Assembly: GCA_902729315.2 (NCBI GenBank)
Contig: LR746271.1
Location: 3,618,001 to 3,682,000, forward strand
Direction: 5' to 3'
Source of the DNA: Spirodela intermedia
Lineage: Eukaryota > Streptophyta > Magnoliopsida > Alismatales > Araceae
Length of the DNA stretch: 64,000 bases
The position numbers and the translations under genes are program-made. The notes beneath the pieces were generated by a model, which was given only the letters and a program-made list of their open reading frames with translations, did not search any database and was not told the origin of the DNA. Positions 63,561 to 64,000 of the stretch are shown one piece after another (within the stretch, counting starts at the first letter, position 1; each line of letters opens with the position of its first letter).

Positions 63561-64000
63561 AGTGAACTTATACAGGAGCTCTTTAATGACATGTCCCTCT
63601 TCAGGTGATTAATTGGCGTAGCTGCAACATCGTTATGCATTACCTATCATTTCTCTGCAATTCTGAATTTTACTGGCTTCTTTAAGGATATAACTCCGAA
63701 CAACGGTAGTTGTCCCACTTCATGATTAAGCCTCTCCCACAATGTATACCCATCATTTCACTCATATTTTCTTTAAACCTTGGGTCTTGGGTGCTTTTTG
63801 CAAGATATTAACGCTTGCTCTCTGCCTCAGAAATAGAAGATTTAAGGTTTCAGGTTATCACGTATTATTGTCCATCCCCATATGACATATTATTGTATAC
63901 ATGGCCTGACAAAGGGGTAACATTCATGTTTACAATTTACACTAACGTTTCAAACTCATTGTTGAACCTTACAAGAAAGTTGAAAATTGTCTTGTTAGAG

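Larger units (their letters stand above)
61549..64000 (-). other. SOS1 intron (incomplete) holding copia remnants
   Basis: The acceptor CAG of the 61317-61548 exon lies at 61549-61551. From there to the right edge I found no SOS1 exon on the minus strand, so this is one intron of more than 2.4 kb. It contains an LTR at 62001-62223 and a broken integrase segment at 63330-63560. Confidence 0.7.

Overview
This is nuclear DNA of a flowering plant. Spliced genes with GT-AG introns, chloroplast-targeted and plant-specific families (SOS1, PSA2, a GIS/ZFP8-type zinc finger), Ty1/copia remnants and very dense GA/CT microsatellites all point that way. Many exons are strongly G/C-ending (GCP3, AHA1, the RING gene, the last exons of KIN7, DPB2 and SOS1) while introns and intergenic DNA are AT-rich. 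Monocots and some early-diverging angiosperms look like this, but I cannot name the species.

Layout from left to right: a one-exon C2H2 zinc-finger repressor (1877-2518, +); about 5 kb of repeat-rich intergenic DNA; a 23-exon kinesin-7 gene (7644-24293, +); a 10.7 kb interval made largely of decayed copia elements, including one nearly complete copy with about 130-bp LTRs (31432-34473); PSA2, a thylakoid DnaJ-type zinc-finger protein (34991-39144, +); GCP3/SPC98 (39777-42417, +); AHA1, the Hsp90 ATPase activator (43307-44614, -); a RING-H2 E3 ligase (45737-46873, +); DPB2, the second subunit of DNA polymerase epsilon (49482-53990, +); a possible 51-residue small protein (54496-54651, +); and the C-terminal 700 residues of the plasma-membrane Na+/H+ antiporter SOS1 (54917-61548, -), whose 5' exons lie beyond the right edge.

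Exons were joined by eye using splice sites and family conservation; every multi-exon model given closes in frame. The genes are not an operon-like pathway, although KIN7 and GCP3 both serve microtubules and KIN7, GCP3 and AHA1 appear to be neighbours in Arabidopsis too. AHA1 and the RING gene are divergent and share 1.1 kb of upstream DNA; GCP3/AHA1 and DPB2/SOS1 are convergent pairs.

The most notable structures are a textbook U12-type AT-AC intron in DPB2; tandem duplications that copy exon-intron junctions in DPB2 and SOS1, with mutated decoy splice sites in one case; two unrelated minisatellites filling one PSA2 intron; introns built almost entirely of CT repeats (GCP3, SOS1); a heat-shock element upstream of AHA1; and an unassigned TATA plus telo-box promoter at 26.0 kb. 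I found no wholly new biological system, CRISPR array or convincing tRNA/rRNA gene.
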